Positions 1 to 7,764 of a stretch of 64,000 nt of DNA are shown piece by piece. Numbering within the stretch: position 1 is the stretch's first letter; each line of letters opens with the position of its first letter. The position numbers and the translations under genes are program-made. Location of the stretch: NCBI RefSeq assembly GCF_000165485.1, contig NC_014623.1:7396893-7460892 (forward strand). Direction: 5' to 3'. The notes below the pieces were generated by a model. It had not been told where the DNA came from. It made no database searches and worked only from the letters and a program-made list of their open reading frames with translations. This DNA is from Stigmatella aurantiaca DW4/3-1. GTDB lineage: Bacteria; Myxococcota; Myxococcia; Myxococcales; Myxococcaceae.

Positions 1-2
1 TG

Positions 3-539
3 GTGCAGATGGCCCGGGGTGGGCACCGGAGGATCGTCCTGCTCAACCCGCCCGGCGGGCTCACGTACGTGGGCTTGCGGCTGCGGGGCTATCAGCGGGC
101 ACTGGCCGAGGTGGGCCTGCCCTGGACCGAGTCCATGGTGTACCAGGGCGATCTGTCGGTACGGGCCACCCGGGAGGCCGTCAAGCAGCTGCTGGTGCGT
201 GAGCCCTCGACGACGGCGTTCGTCTGCGGGAACCAGATGTCCATCGTGGGCACGCTGGAGGCGCTGCTCGAAAACGGCATGGACACCCAGAGGGACGGGC
301 TGAGCGTTGTCGGCTTTGGCGGCATGCCGTTCCTCACCCTCTCCGAGCAACGCGTCACCTATTACTACCAGCCCCAGGTGCGCGTCGGCACCATCCTGGC
401 CAACCATCTGACCGCCCTTCTGAATGGCCATCCCGCGGAGACCCTTCAAACGGTCCTGCCCTATGTGCGGATCGATGACCTGCGGGTGTTCCGCACGCAC
501 CATGGGTTCGATCCGGCCAAGCTGCCGCAGCAGTCTTGA
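3..539 (+). CDS. LacI-family transcriptional regulator, C-terminal part (cut by window edge)
   Basis: Only the effector-binding half of a LacI/GalR-type repressor is present; the DNA-binding helix-turn-helix lies left of the window. The frame is already open at base 3, so the first codon seen is not the true start. The segment shows the periplasmic-binding-protein-like fold typical of these regulators: a G-LR--GYQRALAE helix, the region TTAFVCGNQMSIVGTLEALL (candidate NAD/sugar-pocket strand and helix), then LSVVGFGGMPF, which matches the conserved 'hyper-variable D-x-P' stretch near the dimer interface, followed by the QP-V---A helix. It probably binds a small sugar-like ligand, but the ligand cannot be named. 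The next gene, a PLP enzyme, starts 24 bases downstream on the same strand and may be co-transcribed. Family assignment is fairly sure; target and ligand are unknown. Confidence 0.8.
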   Translation: MQMARGGHRRIVLLNPPGGLTYVGLRLRGYQRALAEVGLPWTESMVYQGDLSVRATREAVKQLLVREPSTTAFVCGNQMSIVGTLEALLENGMDTQRDGLSVVGFGGMPFLTLSEQRVTYYYQPQVRVGTILANHLTALLNGHPAETLQTVLPYVRIDDLRVFRTHHGFDPAKLPQQS

Positions 540-562
540 CTGCTCGAGGGCCCAGGACTGCC

Positions 563-1699
563 ATGCGAATTGCCTCGCAACGCCACCTCTTCGAGCTGCC
601 CGGGGACCTCACCTGGCTCAACTGCTCATACATGTCGCCGCAGCCGCTCAGCGTGAGCGCAGCGGGGCGCGAGGCGCTCACACGCAAGGCGAGCCCCTGG
701 CAGGTGCGTCCCGAGGACTTCTTCACCGATTCCGAGGCCCTGCGGCAGCTCTTCGCGCGCTTGGTGGAGGCAGACGGAGAAGGGGTGGCGTTGGTGCCTT
801 CGGTGAGCTACGGCATGGCGGTGGCGGCGGCCAACGTGCCCGTGCGCGAGGGCCAGCGGCTGCTCGTGCTCGCCGAGGAGTTTCCCTCCAACGTGTACCC
901 GTGGCGTGAGCTCGCCGGGCGCTCGGGCGGCCAGGTGCGGACCGTGCCCCGCCCCCCGGATGGAAATTGGACACGCGCCCTGCTCGCCGAGATGGACGAG
1001 CGCACGGCCCTCGTGGCGGTGCCCCACTGCCACTGGACGGACGGGGGGCTCGTGAATCTGGAGCCAGTGGGCGCCCGGGCCCGCGAGGTGGGCGCCGCGC
1101 TCTTGGTGGATGGGACTCAGTCCGTGGGCGCCCTGCCCTTGAGCGTGGCGCGGGTACAGCCGGACTTCCTCGTGACCGCGGGCTACAAGTGGCTCATGGG
1201 CCCCTTCAGCCAAGGGTACCTGTACGTGGCGCCGCGCTGGCGGGATGGACGGCCCCTGGAGCACAACTGGCTCCTGCGGGGAGGCAGCGAGGATTTCGCC
1301 CGGCTGGTGGACTACCGGGACGATTTCCAGCCGGGGGCGCGCCGCTTCGACGTGGGCGAGCGCAGCAACCTCATCCTGGTGCCCATGGCGCTCGCCGCCC
1401 TGCGCCAAGTGCTCGCCTGGGGCATCGCGGACATCCAGGACACGCTGGGCGTGCTGACCCGGCGGGTGGCGCAGGGCGCCCAGGCGCTGGGCCTGGAGGT
1501 GACCCCCGAAGCGCAGCGGGCCGGGCACCTGGTGGGGCTCAAGCGCCCGGGTGGGTACGCCCCCTCGGTGCTGGCGACGCTCGCGGCGCGTCAGATCTTC
1601 GTGAGCGTCCGTGGGGACCGCCTGCGGGTGTCCCCCCACCTCTACAACACGGAGGCGGATGTGGACCGCCTCCTCGAAGCGCTGGGAACGCTCGGTTAG
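563..1699 (+). CDS. Class V aminotransferase-fold PLP enzyme (kynureninase / cysteine-desulfurase-like)
   Basis: A cytosolic 378-residue pyridoxal-phosphate enzyme of the class V aminotransferase superfamily. The likely PLP lysine is in TAGYKWLMGPFSQGYLYV, and the preceding aspartate of LLVDGTQSVGALPL is the residue that normally pairs with the pyridine nitrogen. N-terminal WLNCSYMSPQPLSV fits the opening of kynureninase-like and isopenicillin-N-epimerase-like members. An in-frame TTG at 536 would overlap the upstream regulator stop; the ATG at 563 (MRIASQRHLFELPG) is preferred because homologous proteins begin with a short stretch before the 'LN' strand. No catalytic cysteine loop typical of SufS is obvious, so desulfurase activity is not claimed. 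The substrate is unknown. It converges on the next gene with only 4 bases between stops. Confidence 0.8.
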   Translation: MRIASQRHLFELPGDLTWLNCSYMSPQPLSVSAAGREALTRKASPWQVRPEDFFTDSEALRQLFARLVEADGEGVALVPSVSYGMAVAAANVPVREGQRLLVLAEEFPSNVYPWRELAGRSGGQVRTVPRPPDGNWTRALLAEMDERTALVAVPHCHWTDGGLVNLEPVGARAREVGAALLVDGTQSVGALPLSVARVQPDFLVTAGYKWLMGPFSQGYLYVAPRWRDGRPLEHNWLLRGGSEDFARLVDYRDDFQPGARRFDVGERSNLILVPMALAALRQVLAWGIADIQDTLGVLTRRVAQGAQALGLEVTPEAQRAGHLVGLKRPGGYAPSVLATLAARQIFVSVRGDRLRVSPHLYNTEADVDRLLEALGTLG

Positions 1700-1703
1700 C
1701 CGG

Positions 1704-2210
1704 TCAGAGGTTGCCCAGGAAGTCCTGCTTGCCGATGTCCACCCCGTTGTGACGCAGGATGGCGTAAGCCGTGGTGACGTGGAAATAGAAGTTGGGCAGC
1801 GCGAAGGTGAGCAGGTAGGCCTGGCCCAGGAAGCGGGCCTCGCGGCTCCCCATCTTGAGGACGATGTTGCGCTCCTCGCTGCTGTCGATCTGCGCCGCGC
1901 TCACGCCTTGCAAGAACGTGACTGTCTTTGCAATGCGCGCCTTGAGTTCGGGGAAGGACGCCTCGGTGTCCGCATAGCTGGGCATCTCGATTCCCGCCAG
2001 GCGGGCTGCACATCCCTTCGCGGTATCGGTGGCGGTCTGAATTTGGAACGACAGGGGGAGCATGTCGGGCGCCAGCCGGGCCTGGATCAACACCTGCGGG
2101 TTGATCTTCTTCGCCTCGGCATAGGCCGCGGCCTTGTCGAGGATCGCCGACAGCTGGCCCAACGTGCGGATGAAAACGGGAACAGATGCCTGGTACATGG
2201 ACAGGGACAT
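1704..2210 (-). CDS. DUF1993 family protein
   Basis: A 168-residue protein that matches the DUF1993 family by its overall pattern: N-terminal MYQASVPVFIRTLGQL, the segment LPLSFQIQTATDTAKGCAARLAG, and the C-terminal PNFYFHVTTAYAILRHNGVDIGKQDFLG, with a conserved tyrosine/phenylalanine-histidine pair. Family members are small soluble proteins expected to adopt a four-helix DinB-like bundle; the conserved histidines could bind a metal, but no activity has been assigned as far as I know. Length is normal for the family. The ATG at 2210 has an AAAGAG element a few bases upstream. It stands alone between convergent and divergent neighbours, so context gives no hint of role. Confidence 0.8.
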   Translation of the reverse strand: MSLSMYQASVPVFIRTLGQLSAILDKAAAYAEAKKINPQVLIQARLAPDMLPLSFQIQTATDTAKGCAARLAGIEMPSYADTEASFPELKARIAKTVTFLQGVSAAQIDSSEERNIVLKMGSREARFLGQAYLLTFALPNFYFHVTTAYAILRHNGVDIGKQDFLGNL

Positions 2211-2318
2211 GGTGCTCTTTCGTGAGAGGAAGGAGACAAAGGCGCTCGCACGGGCCCACTCGGAGCCCTGAGCCGCCGGGCGCAGGTATATGCCCTTCCT
2301 CCCACAAGGGCCATCGCC

Positions 2319-2861
2319 TCAGGGCAGCCGACAGACTCGGAGCGTGCTTCCTGGCAATGCCTGACACGCGCCCAGCCCTCCCTCAAGACACTCCGCGTCC
2401 GCCTTGCAGGGCTGGTGGCACTTCTTCTCTCCCCCCGTGCTCACACAGAAGCCGCAACGGGTACATTCCATGGAAGACTCACAGTAGTTGCCCAGCGTCC
2501 CGGGCGGCCCGCCAGTGCACGCCTCCACGCACACCTCCTCCGGGCCACACTGATAACCGGTGGGGCAGCCATAGATGCAGCTCTGCGCGCAGTAGCCCTC
2601 GTCACAGATGGAAAGGGAGGGACACGACGTGAAGACCGTGCACGCCTCCGTGAGCCGGAGCCCGGGCTCACACCGCTTGTTGTAGGTGATGTCGCAGCGC
2701 TGGTCTTCCGGACACTGCGAGTCCCGGTCACACGGGAGGGTGCAAGGGCCCGCGCAGTCCCCGCCATCCTGGGAAGGGGGGCGAACGTCGATGTCGATTG
2801 GACACCCGAGCCCCCCCAGCAGGAGGAACGGCACGAGCAGAACGAAGGCGCTGGGGCGCAT
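2319..2861 (-). CDS. Cysteine-rich lipoprotein
   Basis: A 180-residue secreted lipoprotein of a type common in myxobacteria. The N-terminus has a basic start, a hydrophobic core and the lipobox LGGLGC, so Cys20 should be lipidated and the mature protein anchored to a membrane. I count 25 cysteines, i.e. 24 besides the lipidated one, spaced as C-x(4-8)-C repeats such as CPEDQRC, CPTGYQC and CRCGFC-like groups. This resembles small disulfide-stabilised EGF/'TILa'-like modules and suggests up to 12 disulfides in an oxidising compartment. No enzymatic motif is visible. Function unknown; possible cell-surface adhesion or protein binding is only a guess. The aspartate-rich, proline-rich spacer after the lipobox is a typical linker. 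Confidence 0.7.
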   Translation of the reverse strand: MRPSAFVLLVPFLLLGGLGCPIDIDVRPPSQDGGDCAGPCTLPCDRDSQCPEDQRCDITYNKRCEPGLRLTEACTVFTSCPSLSICDEGYCAQSCIYGCPTGYQCGPEEVCVEACTGGPPGTLGNYCESSMECTRCGFCVSTGGEKKCHQPCKADAECLEGGLGACQALPGSTLRVCRLP

Positions 2862-2887
2862 GGAACACCCCAGCGTACCGCATCGCT

Positions 2888-3250
2888 TCAGGCCCGCGCG
2901 GGCTTCGAGGCCTCCTCGTCGCGGCCATGCACGGTGGCCGGCGGACTGGTGGCCTCGATCGCGGAGAACGTCTCGAGGATCTTGTAGGTGTGACTGGCGC
3001 CGCGAGGCACCAACCAGGAGTCGCCGGCGTTGAGCAGCAGGACTTGCCCCTCGAGGTGCAGCTCGGCCCGGCCCTTCAGCACGTAGCCCACCGTCTCGTA
3101 GTCCCGGGTCACCGCGGGGGCAGGCTCACCCGGCTTCTCGTCTTCCCACAGCCGCATGGAGACGCGGATGCCCGAGACGAGGTACTTCTGCCCCATCTCC
3201 CCTCGGGGAGAGTGGCGCGCTTCGACCTTCTTCACGCTGGTATCGCCCAT
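2888..3250 (-). CDS. Small cupin-domain protein
   Basis: A 120-residue single-domain cupin. The core is GYVLKGRAELHLEGQVLLLNAGDSWLVPRGASHTYKIL, in which the first cupin motif is partly degenerate and the second (G-D-x(2)-x-V-P-x-G-x-x-H) is clear, with the histidine that usually ligates metal. It may bind a small molecule or metal, but the incomplete first motif means catalysis cannot be assumed. A very good ribosome binding site (AAGGAG, six bases before ATG) fixes the start. A charged tail (HGRDEEASKPARA) ends the protein. It lies in the same direction as its neighbours, but intergenic gaps of over 100 bases argue against a tight operon. Confidence 0.75.
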   Translation of the reverse strand: MGDTSVKKVEARHSPRGEMGQKYLVSGIRVSMRLWEDEKPGEPAPAVTRDYETVGYVLKGRAELHLEGQVLLLNAGDSWLVPRGASHTYKILETFSAIEATSPPATVHGRDEEASKPARA

Positions 3251-3383
3251 GCTTCATCTCCTTCCAATCCGGGGTGTCTCCGGCTGAACACCTTTGAGAG
3301 GAAGGTAAGGAAGGACGGGGGCGCACAACGCCCGGCCCTGCCCGTCTGCCCCCTCTCCAAGGAGGGGGAGCAGGGGCCAGGCG

Positions 3384-3554
3384 TCAGAAACCTTCGGGCA
3401 GAGGCTGGGGGCCAGGGATGATGCCCGCGATGTCGGGGTCAACCCCCTCCTCGCCCGGCTGGCGATCCGCCTTCTCCTTCTTGCGCTGCTCTCGCCGCGC
3501 ATCCTTCTCCTTGTTCTTCTCCTTGCGCGCCAGTTCCTTCTGGCGCTTGGACAT
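3384..3554 (-). CDS. Small highly charged hypothetical protein
   Basis: A 56-residue protein beginning MSKRQKELARKEKNKEKD, followed by further Lys/Arg/Glu-rich helix and a proline/glycine tail ending PQPLPEGF. The basic helix resembles those of small nucleic-acid- or ribosome-associated proteins, but I do not recognise a named family. The reading frame is open up to a TTG at 3614; that start would lie inside the terminator of the upstream cold-shock gene, so the internal ATG at 3554 is preferred. An AGGA sits right next to that ATG, closer than ideal, so the start is somewhat uncertain. Base composition and codon use look like those of a real gene. Confidence 0.55.
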   Translation of the reverse strand: MSKRQKELARKEKNKEKDARREQRKKEKADRQPGEEGVDPDIAGIIPGPQPLPEGF

Positions 3555-3607
3555 TCCTGGGTGTTGCGGCACGGTGCCCTCCTTGGCCGTCACTTCGTAT
3601 TGGGGGG

Positions 3608-3644
3608 AAAACAAAAGGCCCAGCCCCTCATAAAGGGCCAGGCC
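3608..3644 (-). terminator. Rho-independent terminator of the cold-shock gene
   Basis: On the minus strand a GC-rich stem (GGCCTGGCCC pairing with GGGGCTGGGCC, two G-U pairs) closes a small loop and is followed by TTTTGTTTT. It lies 28 bases beyond the stop of the cold-shock gene. It shows that the downstream small gene is not normally a read-through product. Confidence 0.8.
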
Positions 3645-3671
3645 TCGGTCTGGCGAGATGAATGACGCGTG

Positions 3672-3875
3672 TCAGCCGACAGCGCGAACGTTCTGGGCCT
3701 GGAACCCTTTGGGCCCCCGCGTCACTTCAAACTCCACCTTCTGTCCCTCGGCCAGCGTCCGGAATCCATCCATGTTGATCGCGGAGTGATGGCAGAACAC
3801 ATCCTCCCCGTTCTCTTGGGCGATGAAACCGAACCCCTTGGCGTCATTGAACCACTTCACAGTCCCTATAGCCAT
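3672..3875 (-). CDS. Cold-shock domain protein (CspA family)
   Basis: A 67-residue single cold-shock domain. Both RNA-binding motifs are intact: RNP1 as KGFGFI and RNP2 as VFCHHS (usually VFVHFS), preceded by the invariant [13 protein letters not shown] start and followed by [19 protein letters not shown]. Such proteins bind single-stranded RNA/DNA and act as RNA chaperones. The ATG at 3875 follows a purine-rich GAAAGAAGAAGAG element; longer upstream frames are shadows. The 5' leader of roughly 100 bases contains a small hairpin (GGCCC/GGGCC, 3902-3920), as often seen in csp mRNAs, though thermosensing is not shown. The strong terminator downstream makes it monocistronic. Which of the several myxobacterial csp paralogues it is cannot be told. 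Confidence 0.95.
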   Translation of the reverse strand: MAIGTVKWFNDAKGFGFIAQENGEDVFCHHSAINMDGFRTLAEGQKVEFEVTRGPKGFQAQNVRAVG

Positions 3876-3980
3876 TGCTCTTCTTCTTTCCACAAAGTCG
3901 CGGCCCTTCACGAACGGGCCGCTCGCCGCCAGAGCGGACTTCGCTCGGGCATTACCCCTACCACAGCCGGGGCGCCACTG

Positions 3981-4008
3981 GTGTAACGCCCTCTGCACCC
4001 TGTGTCAT
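3981..4008 (-). promoter_or_regulatory. Possible promoter of the cold-shock gene
   Basis: On the minus strand ATGACA (4008-4003) and TTACAC (3986-3981) are separated by 16 bases. The -35 is five of six to consensus, the -10 is poor. The position, about 100 bases before the start codon, would give a cold-shock-like long leader. Weak call. Confidence 0.25.
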
Positions 4009-4142
4009 TCCCCACTGCACACCGCCACTTCACACTTCTTCACCAAGCCCGGGCACGCCGTTCACACCCCGCCTTTACGTTCTGCTCCACACACACCGGC
4101 CTCAAGGCGCCCAGGCGCCCGGCCCTTCCAAGGAGCACGAAC

Positions 4143-4622
4143 ATGTGGGGATTTATTGTGGGAACCGCTTGCCTGGCAGGCCTCATTCACACATTGAGAG
4201 GTGGTAGACACTTCGGGCGCCACCCTGGGCGCTGGGGCTGGCGAGGGCGGATGCGCTGGGTGTTCCAGCGGCTGGACACATCGCCCGGCCAGGAGAAGGT
4301 CTTCGTCCAGGCCGCCGACGACGTGTCCGAGGCCTTCGGCAAGCTGCGGGGCGAGCTGAGCGCCACCCGGGCGGCCATGGCCCGCGCCCTGCGGGGCGAG
4401 CAGTTCGATTCGGCCACGCTGCAGGAGTTGAATGCGCGGCAGGATGCCCTCATGGCGGAGATGCGCGAGGTGCTGCGCACCTCGATGGCCCGCATTCACG
4501 AAGCGTTGGATCCCCGCCAGCGCCGGGAACTGGCGGACCTCATCGAGCACGGCTGGGGCCTGGAGTCTCCCTCCTTCCGGGGACACCGCCGGTGGCAGCG
4601 CGCCCACCCCTGCTGCGCCTGA
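4143..4622 (+). CDS. Spy/CpxP-like periplasmic sensor or chaperone (heavy-metal sensor family)
   Basis: A 159-residue envelope protein. It starts with a short hydrophobic signal or anchor (MWGFIVGTACLAGLIHTL) followed by a Gly/His/Arg-rich stretch, then an almost entirely helical, Ala/Arg/Glu-rich domain ending in the motif LDPRQRRELADLIEHG, the LTxxQ-type signature of the Spy/CpxP family. Members are periplasmic helical proteins that sense misfolded protein or metal and feed back on an adjacent two-component system; here a response regulator and histidine kinase follow immediately, which fits that role well. An AAGGAG lies seven bases before the ATG. The His/Arg-rich segment after the signal (GGRHFGRHPGRWGWRGRM) could bind metal; this is inference. 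Confidence 0.7.
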   Translation: MWGFIVGTACLAGLIHTLRGGRHFGRHPGRWGWRGRMRWVFQRLDTSPGQEKVFVQAADDVSEAFGKLRGELSATRAAMARALRGEQFDSATLQELNARQDALMAEMREVLRTSMARIHEALDPRQRRELADLIEHGWGLESPSFRGHRRWQRAHPCCA

Positions 4623-4654
4623 GCCCCCGCCCCCCACGCACCGAGGACACTTCC

Positions 4655-4831
4655 ATGCGCCGCCGCATCCTCATCGTCCTGCTCGCCCTGGGCACCGCCG
4701 GGGGCTATGCCTCTGGCATCGCCAGCCTGTCCCACCGTTCAGCCTGCCCCCACCGCTGGGGGGGCGCTCCCCCCTCTCCCCTGGCATCCCCCTCGGCCCC
4801 CGAGGGCGCGTCCCCTGCCCCGTCGCGTTAA
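4655..4831 (+). CDS. Small single-pass membrane or secreted protein
   Basis: A 58-residue reading frame with a GAGGAC ribosome-binding-like element seven bases before its ATG. It begins MRRRILIVLLALGTAGGYASG, a convincing signal peptide or membrane anchor, then continues into a Pro/Ser/Ala-rich tail with a few histidines. It sits between the Spy-like gene and the response regulator, all in the same direction with gaps of 14-32 bases, so it probably belongs to the operon. No family recognised. It might be a small periplasmic partner of the sensor system, or an unconserved frame. Confidence 0.4.
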   Translation: MRRRILIVLLALGTAGGYASGIASLSHRSACPHRWGGAPPSPLASPSAPEGASPAPSR

Positions 4832-4845
4832 AGTCCTGCTCCGCC

Positions 4846-5526
4846 ATGCCCACCCGCGTCCTCCTCATCGACGACGACACCCGGATGTACGAGCTGCTCG
4901 CGCAATACCTGGGGCAGAACGGCATCTCGGTGGCCCACGCGCCCGATGGGGGACGGGGCCTGGCGGCGCTGGAGGGCAGCCCCTACGACGCGGTGCTGCT
5001 GGACGTGATGATGCCGGGCATGGACGGCCTGGAGGTGTGCAAGCGCATCCGGGCCAAGACCCAGGTGCCCATCCTCATGCTCACGGCCCGCGGCGATGAG
5101 ACGGACCGCGTGGTGGGCCTGGAGCTGGGCGCGGACGACTACCTCGCCAAGCCCTTCAGTCCCCGCGAGTTGCTGGCCCGCCTGCGGGCCGTGCTCCGGC
5201 GCGCCCAGCCCACCGCGGTGGCGGACCGGATGGAGGCCCAGGGCGTCTCCATCGACGTGGCGGGGCGGGAGGTGAAGGTCAACGGGCGGCCCGTGGAGCT
5301 CACCGGGCTCGAGTTCGAGCTGCTCGTGGCCCTCGTGCGGCGCGCGGGCCGCGTCATCCCCCGCGATGCCCTCCTGGGAGAGGCCGGCCGCAGCGACACC
5401 GTGGTCGGTGAGCGCACCGTGGATGTCCACATCTCTCACTTGCGTCAGAAGCTTGGAGACGAGGGAGGGCGGCTCATCAAGACCGTGCGCGGGGTCGGCT
5501 ACGTCTTCGCCAAAGAGGGCGGGTGA
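4846..5526 (+). CDS. OmpR/PhoB-family response regulator
   Basis: A 226-residue two-domain DNA-binding response regulator. The receiver has the acidic pair in LLIDDDTRM, phospho-acceptor Asp in VLLDVMMPGMDGLEV (around residue 53), the conserved Thr in MLTARGDETD and Lys in DDYLAKPFSPRELLARLRA. The C-terminal winged helix spans about 130-226 with VNGRPVELTGLEFELLVAL and the recognition region ERTVDVHISHLRQKLGD, ending GVGYVF. Length is standard for the OmpR family. The stop overlaps the kinase start (TGATG), so the two are translationally coupled. With the Spy/CpxP-like gene upstream, an envelope- or metal-stress role in the style of CpxRA is likely but unproven. Confidence 0.95.
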   Translation: MPTRVLLIDDDTRMYELLAQYLGQNGISVAHAPDGGRGLAALEGSPYDAVLLDVMMPGMDGLEVCKRIRAKTQVPILMLTARGDETDRVVGLELGADDYLAKPFSPRELLARLRAVLRRAQPTAVADRMEAQGVSIDVAGREVKVNGRPVELTGLEFELLVALVRRAGRVIPRDALLGEAGRSDTVVGERTVDVHISHLRQKLGDEGGRLIKTVRGVGYVFAKEGG

Positions 5527-6920
5527 TGCGGTTCCATCCCCCTCCGGACCGATGGCGTGGCAGGCGCAGGGCCGGCCCCCAGGGTCCTCCCTCGGGCCCC
5601 TTCCAGGGCCGCTCCCATCGCCCCTGGCGAATGACGCGGCTGGGCCACTACATCCGGGCGCGCCTGCACCGGAGAATCTTCGTGTGGTTCGGGCTGTCCA
5701 TCCTCGCCACGGGCGTGATGGTGGCCACGGTGATGAACCTGATGGGGGGCTCTTTCTGGAACCAGGAGATGGACCGCGCCCGGCGCTTCGCCAGCAACCG
5801 CGTCGCCGAGGTCTGGGACTTGCCCGAGCGGCGGGAAGCCCTCGTTCAAGGCATTTCCCAGGACCTGGACGTGGACCTGGAGCTGAGAGATTCCTCGGGA
5901 GCCCTGCTGAACCGAGCCGGCAAGCCCTGCACCGAGCCGGACTTCACCATGGAGGTGGGGCGGGAGGGAGCCCCCCTGGGCTCCCTGCACGCCTGCTACT
6001 GGCGCTCGCGGCCCCGGAGTCCCGGGCGTGTCCTCCCCTTGCTGATCACCGGGGTGATGTTGTGGATCCTCTCGGGCGCCATTGCCCGGCGGTTGACGCG
6101 GCCCATGGATGAGCTGGTCCGGGCCGTCAGCGCCCTGGGGGAAGGGAAGCTGGAGACCCGGGTCCAGCTGGGCCGGGCGGCGACCAGCGAAATGGGCGTG
6201 CTCGCGGTTGCCTTCAACGACATGGCCGCCCGCCTCGAACGGCAGATGGCCGAGCAGCGCGAACTCCTCGCCACGGTGTCCCATGAGCTGCGCACCCCGC
6301 TGGCCCACCTGCGGGTCCTCACCGAGATCCTCCGGGATGGGGGCAGCACGCCGAAGACGCTGGATCAGGTGGACCGCGAAGTCGTCGAGTTGGATGCGTT
6401 GGTGGGCGAGCTGCTCGCCAGCTCCCGGCTGGACTTCGGCCAGGTGACGCCCCGCCCCCTGGAGGGCAAGGAGCTGGCGGCGCGTGCGCTGGAGCGGACG
6501 GGGATGCCCGCCGAACTGCTGTCCGCGGAGACGGGGGACACCGCCCTGACCGGGGATGCGACGTTGCTCGGCCGGGCGCTCGCCAACCTGCTGGACAATG
6601 CCCGGAAGCATGCCGGGGCCGCGGTGGCCCTGCGGCTCACCGAGCGGGGCGGACAACTGGCCTTCTGTGTGGAAGACCAAGGGCCCGGGCTCCAGCCCGG
6701 CGAGGAGACGCGCATCTTCGCCCCCTTCTACCGAAAGGACCTGGGGGGAGAAGCCCGTGAGGCGGGCTCGCTCGGCCTCGGGCTGGCACTCGTCCAGCGC
6801 ATCGCGCGGGCTCACGGCGGTGAGGCCTTCGCGGAGAACCGCCCCGAAGGCGGTGCCCGCGTGGGGTTCACGGTCTCGCGGGCAGGACCCGCCGCACCCC
6901 GTCCTCCCGCTCCCACTTGA
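5526..6920 (+). CDS. Sensor histidine kinase (HAMP-HisKA-HATPase)
   Basis: A membrane-bound kinase of 464 residues from the ATG that overlaps the regulator stop; an alternative ATG at 5631 (MTRLGHYIRARLHRR) removes a basic, poorly conserved leader. A first membrane segment (FVWFGLSILATGVMVATVMNL) is followed by a periplasmic loop of roughly 95 residues, a second segment (VLPLLITGVMLWILSGAI), a HAMP linker, and the dimerisation domain with the phospho-acceptor histidine in ATVSHELRTPLAHLR. The ATP-binding domain has N box NLLDNARKHAG, G1 box VEDQGPGL, and G2 SLGLGLALVQRIA. The ligand-sensing loop is short, as in CpxA/RstB-type kinases. Partner is the coupled upstream regulator. Confidence 0.93.
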   Translation: MRFHPPPDRWRGRRRAGPQGPPSGPFQGRSHRPWRMTRLGHYIRARLHRRIFVWFGLSILATGVMVATVMNLMGGSFWNQEMDRARRFASNRVAEVWDLPERREALVQGISQDLDVDLELRDSSGALLNRAGKPCTEPDFTMEVGREGAPLGSLHACYWRSRPRSPGRVLPLLITGVMLWILSGAIARRLTRPMDELVRAVSALGEGKLETRVQLGRAATSEMGVLAVAFNDMAARLERQMAEQRELLATVSHELRTPLAHLRVLTEILRDGGSTPKTLDQVDREVVELDALVGELLASSRLDFGQVTPRPLEGKELAARALERTGMPAELLSAETGDTALTGDATLLGRALANLLDNARKHAGAAVALRLTERGGQLAFCVEDQGPGLQPGEETRIFAPFYRKDLGGEAREAGSLGLGLALVQRIARAHGGEAFAENRPEGGARVGFTVSRAGPAAPRPPAPT

Positions 6921-6945
6921 GCTGCGGGAGGGGCCTGGCCGAGGA

Positions 6946-7752
6946 CTACCCCTTGTCGGCCGCGGAGAACTCGAAGGACACCTCCGCGGGGGTCCCCTCC
7001 TTCACGGTGACTTCGGCCGTCCGGGTCCCCAGCGTCTCATGCCACGCCTCGAGGGTGTACGTGCCGGCCGGCACGCCCTCCAGCGCGAAGGCGCCATCCT
7101 CCCCGGTGGTGACGAAGTACGGGTGGGGGCTCACCGCCACATAGGCCCGCATCCAGGGATGCACGTCGCACTTGAGCTGGAGCAGCTCGACCTCGGCGGG
7201 CACGGGCTTCGTCACGGGGGGGGCCGACGGCGGCTGGGCCACGTTGAAGAGCGCCTTGGTTCCCAACATGCCCCGCACGTTGTGCATCGTGCCGTCGCTG
7301 TTCTTGATCTGGAGGGGCTGACCGGCCACGGCTCCCTGCACGCGAGGCTGATAGCTGCACTTCTGCTGATCCACCACGACGGGCGCCGTCACCGCCGCGG
7401 CGGCGCCCGGCACCGGGCCGCGCACGCGCACCAGCACGTTCTGGAGCTTGCCGTCCTTCACCAGCAAGGACTGCTCTTTCAGGCTCATCCCCTCACAGGC
7501 CGGGTCCGCGCTCGGGGCCAGTTCCGCCGCCTCGGGCGGTGCGCCCTTGAACGTCACCCCCCCGCGAATCGTCCCCCGCGAGGTGACGGGGACCGGAGCC
7601 GGTGCCTCGGGAGCCGCAGGGGTGGGGGCTGCCGGGCTCGCCTGCGGAGCCGGGAGGGCAGGTGGAGAGGCGGGCGCCTCGTTCTTGCAGGCGGGAAAGA
7701 TCGCCAGTCCTGAGGCCCCCAGGAACACGAGGCCAAGCGTGCGCAACATCAT
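6946..7752 (-). CDS. Lipoprotein with cupredoxin-like copper motif and carboxypeptidase-regulatory-like domain
   Basis: A 268-residue envelope protein. The N-terminus carries a signal with the lipobox-like IFPACKNE and an Ala/Pro linker, so it is probably lipidated. The middle portion has a plastocyanin/azurin-like layout: a histidine in SDGTMHNVRG, then LKCDVHPWMRAYVAV, giving the His...Cys-x2-His-x2-Met set of a type-1 copper centre. The last 80 residues (GEDGAFALEGVPAGTYTLEAW...) form a prealbumin-like carboxypeptidase-regulatory domain. The gene follows the heme o synthase gene with a gap of 12 bases, so copper/electron-transfer function linked to cytochrome oxidase biogenesis is likely. 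AGAGGGG precedes the ATG. Copper binding is inferred from residues only. Confidence 0.7.
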   Translation of the reverse strand: MMLRTLGLVFLGASGLAIFPACKNEAPASPPALPAPQASPAAPTPAAPEAPAPVPVTSRGTIRGGVTFKGAPPEAAELAPSADPACEGMSLKEQSLLVKDGKLQNVLVRVRGPVPGAAAAVTAPVVVDQQKCSYQPRVQGAVAGQPLQIKNSDGTMHNVRGMLGTKALFNVAQPPSAPPVTKPVPAEVELLQLKCDVHPWMRAYVAVSPHPYFVTTGEDGAFALEGVPAGTYTLEAWHETLGTRTAEVTVKEGTPAEVSFEFSAADKG

Positions 7753-7764
7753 GTGAGAACCCCT

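Noticed and set aside
3555-3614. Longer N-terminus of the small charged protein from TTG 3614
   Set aside because: This start would sit within the cold-shock gene terminator; the internal ATG is better.
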